Both the position numbers and the translations under genes were made by a program. The notes beneath the pieces are model-generated. The model did no database searches, was not told the DNA's origin, and saw nothing but the letters and a program-made list of their open reading frames with translations. This document shows, one piece after another, positions 1 through 7,810 of a stretch of DNA of 9,747 nucleotides. Source of the DNA: an uncultured Eubacteriales bacterium (GTDB lineage: Bacteria > Bacillota > Clostridia > Oscillospirales > Acutalibacteraceae); contig ONWI01000045.1 in NCBI GenBank assembly GCA_900321515.1, positions 1 through 9,747 of the forward strand, read 5' to 3'. The stretch's first letter is position 1. Each line of letters starts with the position of its first letter.

Positions 1-2
1 CC

Positions 3-896
3 ATCACGGTGCTGCGCGACGGCTCGACCATCTGCTCTCTCGACGCGAAGACCGACGATATTTCGGAAGCCAACATTATCCGCAACATGGTCGGACGCAG
101 CATCGACGACGTTTATCCAAAGCGTGAAGAAAAGCACATCGGTGAAGTGATGTTTGAAATCAAAAATCTCACGGTGGAGGATCCGAAAACCGGCCGCGAG
201 ATTCTCAAAAACGTCAATCTCAACGTGCGCAAGGGCGAAATCGTCGGCCTGCAGGGACTCATGGGCGCGGGGCGCACCGAATGCGCGCTGACCGTCTTCG
301 GCAATCCCTACGGCTATAAAATCAAATCGGGCGAAGTGATCATAGACGGCAAGTCCAAGCTCTTCAAAAGCCCGCGCGAAGCCATCAAAAACGGACTTGC
401 CTATGTTTCGGAGGACCGCAAGGGTAACGGACTTGTGCTGATACAGGACATCCGCTACAATACCACCCTGGCAAATCTGAAGGAGATAGCAAGCGGACTT
501 TCGATAGATTCCAACAAGGAAATCCTGATTGCCAACAAGTACAAGGACGATATCAACATCAAAACCCCGTCTATTGAGCAAAAGGTCAACAATCTCTCGG
601 GCGGCAATCAGCAGAAGGTGCAGATTGCCAAATGGCTTTTCACAGAGCCGAAGGTGCTGATCCTTGACGAGCCGACGCGCGGCATCGACGTCGGCGCCAA
701 GCTGGAAATCTACACGCTGATGAACAAGATGGTCGAGGAAGGCATGTGCATCATCATGATTTCGTCCGAGCTGCCGGAGGTTCTCGGCATGTCCGACCGT
801 CTCTATGTTATGAGTGAGGGTCAGATCACCGGCGAGCTTGACGCGTCCGAAGCCACAGAAGAAAAGGTCATGAAGATGGCCATAAACAGCGATTGA
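3..896 (+). CDS. mmsA: Sugar ABC transporter ATP-binding protein, C-terminal part (GguA/MmsA/XylG type), 5' truncated by window edge
   Basis: Cytoplasmic ATPase subunit that powers import of monosaccharides. The reading frame is open to the left edge (first full codon at 3), so the GTG at 9 is internal and not a start. The first residues (ITVLRDG) match the end of the first ATPase domain; the rest is the linker and the complete second ATPase domain. Seen motifs: a degenerate Walker A, GLMGAGRTE (about 254-280), with Arg replacing Lys as is usual in the second domain of RbsA/MglA/XylG-type double ATPases; signature LSGGNQQK (594-617); Walker B VLILDEP (654-674) followed by TRGIDVGAK; and SSE in place of the H-loop His. 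It ends 13 bases before the permease gene, whose ribosome binding site overlaps this stop codon, so the two are co-transcribed. The family is certain; the sugar specificity is not visible. Confidence 0.95.
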   Translation: MTVLRDGSTICSLDAKTDDISEANIIRNMVGRSIDDVYPKREEKHIGEVMFEIKNLTVEDPKTGREILKNVNLNVRKGEIVGLQGLMGAGRTECALTVFGNPYGYKIKSGEVIIDGKSKLFKSPREAIKNGLAYVSEDRKGNGLVLIQDIRYNTTLANLKEIASGLSIDSNKEILIANKYKDDINIKTPSIEQKVNNLSGGNQQKVQIAKWLFTEPKVLILDEPTRGIDVGAKLEIYTLMNKMVEEGMCIIMISSELPEVLGMSDRLYVMSEGQITGELDASEATEEKVMKMAINSD

Positions 897-909
897 GGGA
901 GATAATAAT

Positions 910-2094
910 ATGGAAACTAAGAAAAAATCTTTAGGCTCAGAAGTCGTTGGACTCTTAAAGACCAACGTAAAGAGCTATATGATGTATATTGCTCTGGTGG
1001 TTATCATGCTGGTATTCCAGATATGGTCGGGCGGAAAGTTTTTCAGAGCGTCCAATATCACCAACCTGTTCAATCAGGCGGCTTATGTCGGCGTGCTTGC
1101 CATCGGCATGACGCTGATCCTCATTCTGAAGCACATTGATCTTTCGGTCGGATATGTTGCCGGCTTTACCGGCGCGCTTGCGGCGATTCTCATGCAGCGC
1201 GAAGGCGTCAACGAATGGCTTGCCATTCTCATCGTACTGATTGTCGGTCTTGTGATCGGTCTCTATCAGGGCTTGACGGTCACCCGCCTCGGCGTTCCCG
1301 CCTTTGTCGTGACCCTCGCGGGAATGTTCATTTTCCGCGGATTGCTGTCGCTTACCCTTGCGGAATCCGGCACGATCGTTGTCAATCAGAAGGGCTTCCT
1401 TGCTCTCTGCAACGGCTTCATCCCCGACATCCCCAACAGTCTTGGCATTCATCTGGTCACAATGATCGTCGGTGTGCTGGGCGTGATAATTGTCATACTT
1501 TCGCAGATCAAGAACCGCAAAAACAAGCAGAAATATCAGTTTGAAGTCGTTTCCACTCCTATCTTCGTAGTTGAAATGATCTTGATTTCAGGCGTTATTC
1601 TCGCGGTCTGCTGGATGCTCTCCACTTACAGAGGCATCCCCTGGAGCGCTGTCATCGTCGGCGTGATTCTCGTTATATACACATTCATGCTCAGCAAGAC
1701 CAAGCTCGGCCGTTACATCTACGGCATCGGCGGCAACGACCAGGCCGCAGAGCTTTCCGGCGTCAATGTAAAGCAGGTCACACTGTTCGCGTTCTGCTCA
1801 ATGTCCGTTCTCGCGGCTGTCGCGGGCATTCTCTACACCTCCCGTCTTTCCTCCGCCACTCCTACCGCCGGCAACGCCTTCGAGATGGACGCGATTGCCT
1901 CCTCCTACATCGGCGGCACGGCTGTCAGCGGCGGCGTGGGCAAGGTTACCAACGCCATTATCGGTACGTTCGTCATTATGGCGCTCACCAACGGCATGAA
2001 CCTTATGATGGTCGATATCTCCTATCAGTACATCGTCAAGGGTCTTATCTTCATCATCGCCGTTGCTTTCGACGTCCGCACACGCAACAAGTAA
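910..2094 (+). CDS. mmsB: Sugar ABC transporter permease (GguB/MmsB/XylH type)
   Basis: Complete 394-residue polytopic membrane permease, partner of the upstream ATPase. The start is set by a GAGGGAG ribosome binding site (895-901) that overlaps the stop of the ATPase gene. The N-terminal LLKTNVKSYMM segment and the hallmark AIGMTLILILKHIDLSVG (about residues 60-77) are typical of the BPD_transp_2 permease family. Later conserved stretches include PAFVVTLAGMFIFRGL, GRYIYGIGGNDQAAELSGV and SSYIGGTAVSGGVGKV. The length and the extra segment at about residues 195-240, containing a Lys/Arg-rich cytoplasmic patch (KNRKNKQK), fit GguB/XylH rather than the shorter RbsC. A periplasmic-type sugar-binding protein gene would be expected upstream, outside the window. 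The next element is a terminator, so this is the last gene of its operon. Confidence 0.95.
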   Translation: METKKKSLGSEVVGLLKTNVKSYMMYIALVVIMLVFQIWSGGKFFRASNITNLFNQAAYVGVLAIGMTLILILKHIDLSVGYVAGFTGALAAILMQREGVNEWLAILIVLIVGLVIGLYQGLTVTRLGVPAFVVTLAGMFIFRGLLSLTLAESGTIVVNQKGFLALCNGFIPDIPNSLGIHLVTMIVGVLGVIIVILSQIKNRKNKQKYQFEVVSTPIFVVEMILISGVILAVCWMLSTYRGIPWSAVIVGVILVIYTFMLSKTKLGRYIYGIGGNDQAAELSGVNVKQVTLFAFCSMSVLAAVAGILYTSRLSSATPTAGNAFEMDAIASSYIGGTAVSGGVGKVTNAIIGTFVIMALTNGMNLMMVDISYQYIVKGLIFIIAVAFDVRTRNK

Positions 2095-2136
2095 GATTTT
2101 CTTTGCAGACAATTTTGCCTGAAAAAAACAAAAACA

Positions 2137-2176
2137 CATCCCCGGTCGGCACGATTTCTCGCGCTGACCGGGGATG
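2137..2176. terminator. Bidirectional intrinsic terminator between convergent operons
   Basis: The arms CATCCCCGGTC (from 2137) and GACCGGGGATG (to 2176) form an 11-bp perfect GC-rich stem, extended by a G-T and a C-G pair, around a loop of about 14 bases. On the minus strand the stem is followed by a strong T tract (complement of 2122-2136, AAAAAAACAAAAACA on the plus strand), ideal for ending the three-gene minus operon. On the plus strand it is followed by ATTTGCTTTT, a weaker tail that would end the sugar transporter operon. It lies 43 bases after the permease stop and 24 bases after the stop of the minus-strand gene. Confidence 0.9.
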
Positions 2177-2199
2177 ATTTGCTTTTGCGGCAATCAAAA

Positions 2200-4971
2200 T
2201 CAGTCGATTCCGTTTTTCATAATGTTCCACGACTCGCCGCCGTCATCGTCTCTTTTGAATTCTATCCATTTGAGGGATTTGAATTTTTTCTCTGCGCGGT
2301 CGTAGTTGTTAGGAGAGACAATATCGGTGGAGGCGATATGATATTCTGAGCGGTTTCCGGCGTCGCCGGTGAGCTTTTTGCCGGTAAACGGATTGACGGG
2401 GTTGCCAATAAGTCCTTCAAAGGCGAGCGAGGGAGTGTCGGCGTTTGTCATGAAGGTATCGTCTGTTTTCAGCTCGGTGCTTCCGAAGTCCTTGACCAGA
2501 AGCAGGGCTTTATAGCTCGAAACGTCAAATGCCGTATCGCTTCCGCCGTCGGAACCGCTGAAAAGATTATTCAGATTGTATCCGTGATCGGACACAATAA
2601 TAATCCTTGTGTTGTCATAAACACCGTTCTCACGCAGATAATCCATCCACTTTCCGAGCTTCATCATAGCAGCCATATTGCATTGATAATGAATTATCTG
2701 GGTCTTGTCGGTGAAATTGAGTTGGTCGCCGTCTGCGTTCCGGCGTGTGCCATGTTCCGCCTCGTATTCTCTGTTGTCGATGCTGTGGGAAGGCTCGTAG
2801 TCCGGCTCCTGGAGCATGGTTACGTCATGGGTGGTTTCATTGTCGATTACTATGAAGGAACCCCTGCCGCTGTCGCTGATGCCGGTCAGTGAGGTGAGAT
2901 TCTGCAATACGCTGTACGAAGCCATGAAAAGAGGATCAACTCCGTCGAGCGTGCCTTCCGCGACATACATGTCATTGCCCGGGAGATGGAAGCTCTTGGA
3001 GGAGTGATTGTAGGTCCCGCCGCGGTAGAGCGCGTTATGGAGCAGCACGGGCGATGAGCGGAAAATGCTGTAGGCAAAGAAGTTGTTGTTTCTCAGCTCC
3101 TCGGTCTGAGCGAGGTTATTTACGTCCAGCAGCTTTCCCTTTGCCACCTGCGCCCTGATTCCGGGATGATCGTCATAAATGCTGAGGTCGGGTATCCAGT
3201 AGTAGTTTGCCAGGGGCGGATCGAAAACCGATACGTCATATCCGTTGTCGGCAAAGACGGAAGGCATCAGCTTTAGCGCTTCATTGTGCTTTTCGACCAA
3301 TGTCTGACCGTCTTTTCTGTTCATCTCTTCCGGGGTATATTCATAGCCGCCGAAGAGCGCGGGCGAACCGAGCAGGGTGCAGTTCCCGTAGGAAATGGTG
3401 TTGGGATAGAATGTGAACCCGCCGAACTGTTCTTTAAGCTCCGGCTTTTCCTCTATGATGAACGGGAAGTAATCTCCGATAGCCCTGTCCATCATGATTA
3501 TCACGACGTTTTTTCCGTTTCTGTCCAGGTTCATTGTCAGAGAGCCTGTTTTATCCAGACTTTTCATGGTGGCTCTGAGCTGGCTGACCTCGGACTGTAT
3601 GGAAATGATATTGACGCAGGATGTGATCGCCACGGCGCCGCACAGGGCGATTGAAACCGACTGAAGGACAGAATCGCGGTATTTCCATACCAGCCAGATT
3701 ATCAGGACAACAGCGGTCAGAACCGCCGCGTTTATCAGTGAATCCGGACGTGTGACTTTTGGCAGATTGTCGTATTCCAGCAGCGAGGAGATGTTGCCGT
3801 AGCCTTTTCCGAAAAACAGATAATTGATTGCCGCCGTCACCGAGACGATTACCCCGCAAAGACTGAAAATCCTTTTGAACGCCGGGGTGGAAAGCCGGTA
3901 GAATATATTGATCCAGATGAGGAATGTTCCGGCCGCCAGCGCGAAGGAGGTGGCGACATATCTGAGCGGAGAGTGAAAGTCGGTTACGCTGATGAATTCT
4001 CCGGGCGACGCCTTGATGACGGCAGAGGGAATAAGGATTCCCGTAAAGACCGTCATGAAAATGCAGCAAAGCAGAAAAGTGCTGTTCTCGCGCTTGGAGA
4101 CGTCCTTATCCGGCACGCTGAGGGAAATGCCGGATTTTTTTGCGATGAACCACGCGATGAGAGGGAACGTAAGCAGGAGCAGTCCCGCAACCGAAAACGC
4201 CTGGAGTCCCTTTGTCCTCATGGGACTGACAAAGAGGACGATGGGGAGAAGTATGATTCCCGTTGCGGCGCTCATCACGCACAGCACGAATTTCGGATTT
4301 CTGATCTTGTAGAAAATATTCTTGATCAGTGAAAACAGGTTGTTCAGAGTCCAGTAAAAAACAAGTCCCGCCGGCGATGAGTACAGAAACACCAGGAAAA
4401 TCGCCGCCATGCCGTAGAGCTGTATCTTGCTTTTGAGCGGCATTCCTTTGGTGTAGATAATGCCTGAGACGATGTTGACAGCCGTCATCAGAACCGGGAG
4501 CAGATTAAACGGATGTCCGGCAATGGTGAGCAGTCTGTCGGGCTGTCCCAGATCGCTGATCGGCCCGAACGAGGCTCCGTTGAGCAGATCGAGTTCCGAG
4601 AGAAAGGTATATGCCGCAATGAAAAACGGGATTTCGAGCAGCAGCGAGACCGAACCGCTCAGGGCGTAATAGGGCTTGTAGCCGTTCTGTCTGTAATAGG
4701 TCTGGAGCATCATGAAGCGCTCGTCGCCCTTGAATACCTTCTTGATGTGGCTGACGCCGGCGCTGAGTTTTTCCGCGCGGAATCTTTCCCTGTCCTGCAG
4801 AGCGTCCGCCCGGATGTAAAGCGGCAGGATAAGGATATTGACTGTGAGACTCAGAAAGACAATGGATATTCCTATGTCCTGTGAGATGTATAGAATCGTC
4901 GTATAAGTGACATCAAAAAGCATTATTAATGGCTTGATGATCAGAGTGTACAAAAAAGAAAACAAGATCAT
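2200..4971 (-). CDS. YidC-like membrane module fused to LtaS/EptA-type phosphotransferase (sulfatase fold), paralogue 2
   Basis: A 923-residue membrane protein. Residues 1-225 match the YidC/Oxa1 core: an opening hydrophobic helix, a transmembrane helix ending in LILPLY, a charged cytoplasmic hairpin (about 53-100, with FKGDERFMMLQTYYRQN), KPYYALSGS...EIPFFIAAY, and SSPAGLVFYWTLNNLFSLIKNIF. Position 45 is Asn where YidC has its groove Arg. Residues about 228-460 hold roughly seven more predicted membrane segments. Residues about 486-923 are an alkaline-phosphatase-superfamily domain, expected outside the cell: D495 (IIMMDRA), predicted nucleophile T532 (YGNCTLLGSPALFGG), H715 (ETTHDV) and D795-H796 (VSDHG). 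The likely reaction is transfer of a phospho-substituent such as glycerol phosphate to a surface polymer; donor and acceptor are not visible. The start is supported by AAGAGGGC (4979-4986) at good spacing, 18 bases after the previous stop. Last gene of its operon. The two domain families are clear; the function is inferred. Confidence 0.85.
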   Translation of the reverse strand: MILFSFLYTLIIKPLIMLFDVTYTTILYISQDIGISIVFLSLTVNILILPLYIRADALQDRERFRAEKLSAGVSHIKKVFKGDERFMMLQTYYRQNGYKPYYALSGSVSLLLEIPFFIAAYTFLSELDLLNGASFGPISDLGQPDRLLTIAGHPFNLLPVLMTAVNIVSGIIYTKGMPLKSKIQLYGMAAIFLVFLYSSPAGLVFYWTLNNLFSLIKNIFYKIRNPKFVLCVMSAATGIILLPIVLFVSPMRTKGLQAFSVAGLLLLTFPLIAWFIAKKSGISLSVPDKDVSKRENSTFLLCCIFMTVFTGILIPSAVIKASPGEFISVTDFHSPLRYVATSFALAAGTFLIWINIFYRLSTPAFKRIFSLCGVIVSVTAAINYLFFGKGYGNISSLLEYDNLPKVTRPDSLINAAVLTAVVLIIWLVWKYRDSVLQSVSIALCGAVAITSCVNIISIQSEVSQLRATMKSLDKTGSLTMNLDRNGKNVVIIMMDRAIGDYFPFIIEEKPELKEQFGGFTFYPNTISYGNCTLLGSPALFGGYEYTPEEMNRKDGQTLVEKHNEALKLMPSVFADNGYDVSVFDPPLANYYWIPDLSIYDDHPGIRAQVAKGKLLDVNNLAQTEELRNNNFFAYSIFRSSPVLLHNALYRGGTYNHSSKSFHLPGNDMYVAEGTLDGVDPLFMASYSVLQNLTSLTGISDSGRGSFIVIDNETTHDVTMLQEPDYEPSHSIDNREYEAEHGTRRNADGDQLNFTDKTQIIHYQCNMAAMMKLGKWMDYLRENGVYDNTRIIIVSDHGYNLNNLFSGSDGGSDTAFDVSSYKALLLVKDFGSTELKTDDTFMTNADTPSLAFEGLIGNPVNPFTGKKLTGDAGNRSEYHIASTDIVSPNNYDRAEKKFKSLKWIEFKRDDDGGESWNIMKNGID
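4683..4734. repeat. 52-bp exact direct repeat, copy in paralogue 2
   Basis: Identical over 52 bases to 7491-7542. It encodes the conserved cytoplasmic hairpin of the YidC-like module (within FKGDERFMMLQTYYRQN). The identity includes every synonymous position, standing out against the rest of the paralogous pair. Confidence 0.9.
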
Positions 4972-4989
4972 GTTGATAGCCCTCTTCAG

Positions 4990-7779
4990 TTAATTGCCTA
5001 TAATTCGCCATGCGCCGGGATCAGAGGAATCCTCGCCGGAAAATCCGATCCAGGTAATATCTTTGTATTGTTTTTCGCTGCCGCTGTAATCGGACGCCAT
5101 GTTGATTCTTGAGAAACAGATGTGATGTTCAGCCTTATTCTTGGCCTCGGAAGTAATTTTGCTGCCGGTGAAGGGATTGACCGGATCCTCTATCAGCCCC
5201 TCAAAGGCAATGGACGGGGTGTCCGCACAGGTCATGAAGGAGGAGTCCGTCGTGAGTTCGGTGCTTCCGAAGTCCTTGACCAGGAGCAGCGACTTGTAGG
5301 TCATGCTCGCGTCAACATCCGAATCGGGATTTTCGTTGCCGGAGGAAATCTGCCCGCCGAAAAGATAATCCAGATTTCTGCCGTGATCGGAAACGACAAT
5401 GATTCTGGTGTTGTCATAAAGACCGTTCTCACGCAGATAATCGAGCCATTTGCCGAGCTGGATGAATGACGCCATGTTGCATTGATAATGAATCATCTGA
5501 TTGATGGAGGAGATCTCCATCTCGTCCCCGTCGGCGGTGCGGCGGATCTTATGCTCCGACTCGTAGGCCCTGTTGTCGATATTGAGCGACGGCTCGTATT
5601 CCGGCTCGCTGAGCATAACCACATCGTGAGTGGTGTCGTTGGACATCATCAGGAAGGCGCCCTTTCCGCTGTCGGTTGCCTCGGTGACTGCGGGCAGGTT
5701 CCTGAGCGCGTTGTAGGAACCGATAAAATAGGAGTCCACGTTGTAGAAACTGCCGTGAGCGGTATACATGTCGTCAAAGGTCTGGAATGTTATTCTGCTG
5801 TAGTGATTGTACGCGCCCTTGTTGTAAAGCGACAGGTGCAGCAGGACCGGTGACGACCGCATTATGCTGTAGGCGAAGAAGTTGCGTTTCAGAGGGTCCT
5901 CTTTATTCTCGGAATTGCTGTTGTCGGTGAATATGCTCTTGGTATTGTACCTTTTGATTTCGGGATAGTCGTCGTATATTCCCAGATCAGGCATCCAGCT
6001 GTAGCCGGCGAAGGGCGGGTCGCAGACGGTGGTTTCAAAGCCGTTCCGGGAGAATATCACGGGCATGACCCTGAGCGCCTCATCGTGTTTTTCCGGAATG
6101 GTCCTGTCATCGCGTGCGTTCATTTCCTCCGGGGTGTACTCATAGCCGCCGAAGATACCCGGCGCGCCGACCAGAGTACAGTTGCCGTAGGAAATCGTGT
6201 TGGGATAATATGTGAAGCCGGCAAACTGTTCTTTGAGTTCGGGCTTTTCCTCAATGATGTACGGGAAGAAATCGTTTATTGCCCTGTCCATCATGATGAC
6301 CACGACGTTTTTGCCCTTTTTGTCCAGCGGGAGGCTTACCCCCTGATTGGATTTTATCTCGGAGAGGAAGCTGCTCATCTGGTTTGTCTGACGCTGAATA
6401 TTGAACATATTGGCGAAGGAGATAATTGCCGTAGCCGCGCACATCGCGAACGAAACCGACTTGACGATGACGGGCTGTTTCTTCCACAGAAGATACAGGA
6501 CTGCGGCAAGCGCGGTCAGAACAAGGGTATTGGCAAGATAATCCGACTGAGCGCTGTTCATTATGTTGTCGTATTGCAGCAGGGAAGAGAGCTGTCCGTA
6601 TTTGCCGCCGAAGAACATGTAATTGACGGCGGAGCAGCCTGACAGCGCCACCGAGCCGAATGCCATGATTCTTCTCGCGTGAGGGGCCGACAGGCGGTAG
6701 AACACGTTCATCCATACCATGAACGTGCCGGCGGCGAGCGGGAAGGAGTACCCGATATACCTTATCGGCGAATGGAAGTCGGACACGTTGACGAATTCGC
6801 CGGGAGAGGAGTTTATTATAGCGGAGGGAATCAGCATACCCGTGAGGACGGTCATGAAAAGGCATCCGGCGATAAAGATGACGTTATCCGCGGGAGTCGC
6901 GTCGGATATCCTCAGCGAACCGATTCTGAGCCTGGGCATAACGAATTTTTTGATGAGAAGCACCGCGGCGGGAAGAAGCATGAGCGCCAGACCGCCGGTA
7001 ACGAAAAGCTGGATTTTGGCGGTCCTCATCGGGCTGACAAATGTGAAATACGGCAGACATACGCACGAAACCGCCGCGCATATCGCGCTGAGCACGAGTT
7101 TAGGATTTTTGAGCCTGTAAAAAATATTCTTGACCAGTGAAAAGAGGTTGTTGAGGGTCCAGTAAAAAACCAGCCCCGACGGTGAGGAATACAGGAAGAC
7201 AAGGAAGATAAGCGCCATGCCGTAGAGCTGGAGCTTGCTTTTGAGGGGCATTCCCCTGGTGTAGATAACGCCGGAAATGATATTGATCGCCGTCATGAGA
7301 ACCGGCAGCAGATTGACGGGATGTCCGGCAATGCTCAGCAGCGCGTCGGGCTGGCTGAGATCGCTGAGCGGCCCGAACGCGGCGCCTCTCAGCAGATCGA
7401 CATTTGAAAGGAAGTTGTAGGCGGATATGAAGAACGGAATCTCCAGCAGCAGGGAAAGAGAACCGCTCAGGGCGTAATAGGGTTTGTAATCGTTCTGTCT
7501 GTAATAGGTCTGGAGCATCATGAAGCGCTCGTCGCCCTTGAAGACCTTTTTGATGTGCCTGACTCCCCGGCTGAGCTTTTCGTTTCTGATTCTTTCTTCC
7601 TCCTGGAGACTGTCCGCGCGTCTGTAGAGCGGCAGTATGAGAAAGTTCACCGACAGGCTCAGAAAAACGATGGACAAGCCCTTATTCATCGTTACATGCT
7701 GAAAGATTGTAAATATCACGTCAAAAAGCAGTACAAGCGGTCCGAGGATAAGATTGTATAAAAAAGTTAAAATGCTCAT
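4990..7779 (-). CDS. YidC-like membrane module fused to LtaS/EptA-type phosphotransferase (sulfatase fold), paralogue 1
   Basis: A 929-residue paralogue of the next gene with the same order of parts: YidC/Oxa1-like core (about 1-225), about seven membrane segments (about 228-460) and a C-terminal extracytoplasmic catalytic domain (about 488-929). In the YidC part, ALSGSLSLLLEIPFFISAY and SSPSGLVFYWTLNNLFSLVK are the clearest matches, and N45 (codon 7645-7647) replaces the groove Arg. Catalytic-domain residues: D498 (codon 6286-6288), T535 as likely nucleophile (codon 6175-6177, in YGNCTLVGAPGIFGG), H718 (DTTHDV) and D797-H798 (VSDHG). Middle-region motifs shared with the paralogue include SPGEF, DFHSP and FYRLS. 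The start at 7779 has an AAAGAGGAAA ribosome binding site (7787-7796), 31 bases after the stop of the TagF-like gene. Expected role: phosphoglycerol or related transfer onto a cell-surface polymer. A plain sulfatase role is less likely, because no CxPxR maturation motif is present. Confidence 0.85.
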   Translation of the reverse strand: MSILTFLYNLILGPLVLLFDVIFTIFQHVTMNKGLSIVFLSLSVNFLILPLYRRADSLQEEERIRNEKLSRGVRHIKKVFKGDERFMMLQTYYRQNDYKPYYALSGSLSLLLEIPFFISAYNFLSNVDLLRGAAFGPLSDLSQPDALLSIAGHPVNLLPVLMTAINIISGVIYTRGMPLKSKLQLYGMALIFLVFLYSSPSGLVFYWTLNNLFSLVKNIFYRLKNPKLVLSAICAAVSCVCLPYFTFVSPMRTAKIQLFVTGGLALMLLPAAVLLIKKFVMPRLRIGSLRISDATPADNVIFIAGCLFMTVLTGMLIPSAIINSSPGEFVNVSDFHSPIRYIGYSFPLAAGTFMVWMNVFYRLSAPHARRIMAFGSVALSGCSAVNYMFFGGKYGQLSSLLQYDNIMNSAQSDYLANTLVLTALAAVLYLLWKKQPVIVKSVSFAMCAATAIISFANMFNIQRQTNQMSSFLSEIKSNQGVSLPLDKKGKNVVVIMMDRAINDFFPYIIEEKPELKEQFAGFTYYPNTISYGNCTLVGAPGIFGGYEYTPEEMNARDDRTIPEKHDEALRVMPVIFSRNGFETTVCDPPFAGYSWMPDLGIYDDYPEIKRYNTKSIFTDNSNSENKEDPLKRNFFAYSIMRSSPVLLHLSLYNKGAYNHYSRITFQTFDDMYTAHGSFYNVDSYFIGSYNALRNLPAVTEATDSGKGAFLMMSNDTTHDVVMLSEPEYEPSLNIDNRAYESEHKIRRTADGDEMEISSINQMIHYQCNMASFIQLGKWLDYLRENGLYDNTRIIVVSDHGRNLDYLFGGQISSGNENPDSDVDASMTYKSLLLVKDFGSTELTTDSSFMTCADTPSIAFEGLIEDPVNPFTGSKITSEAKNKAEHHICFSRINMASDYSGSEKQYKDITWIGFSGEDSSDPGAWRIIGN
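7491..7542. repeat. 52-bp exact direct repeat, copy in paralogue 1
   Basis: Partner of 4683-4734, about 2.8 kb apart in the same orientation, at the same codon positions of both genes. Confidence 0.9.
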
Positions 7780-7810
7780 TCTGTTATTTCCTCTTTCAAA
7801 CTACATGGGA

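Noticed and set aside
955..1452. 165-codon minus-strand frame inside the permease gene
   Set aside because: Low-complexity charged sequence antisense to a clear membrane permease.
4990..6318. Annotation of the C-terminal domains as true arylsulfatases
   Set aside because: The formylglycine motif CxPxR is absent: after the Cys come Thr-Leu-Val-Gly-Ala-Pro, with no Pro at +2 or Arg at +4. The Thr context fits the phosphotransferase branch better.
6085..6642. 185-codon plus-strand open frame opposite the catalytic domain of paralogue 1
   Set aside because: A similar antisense frame appears at the equivalent place in paralogue 2 (3286-3654), as expected from the shared codons of the sense genes; no domain or credible context.
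7105..7779. Simple housekeeping YidC insertase gene
   Set aside because: The reading frame continues without interruption into about 700 further residues in both copies, the groove Arg is missing, and the usual rnpA/jag neighbours are absent.
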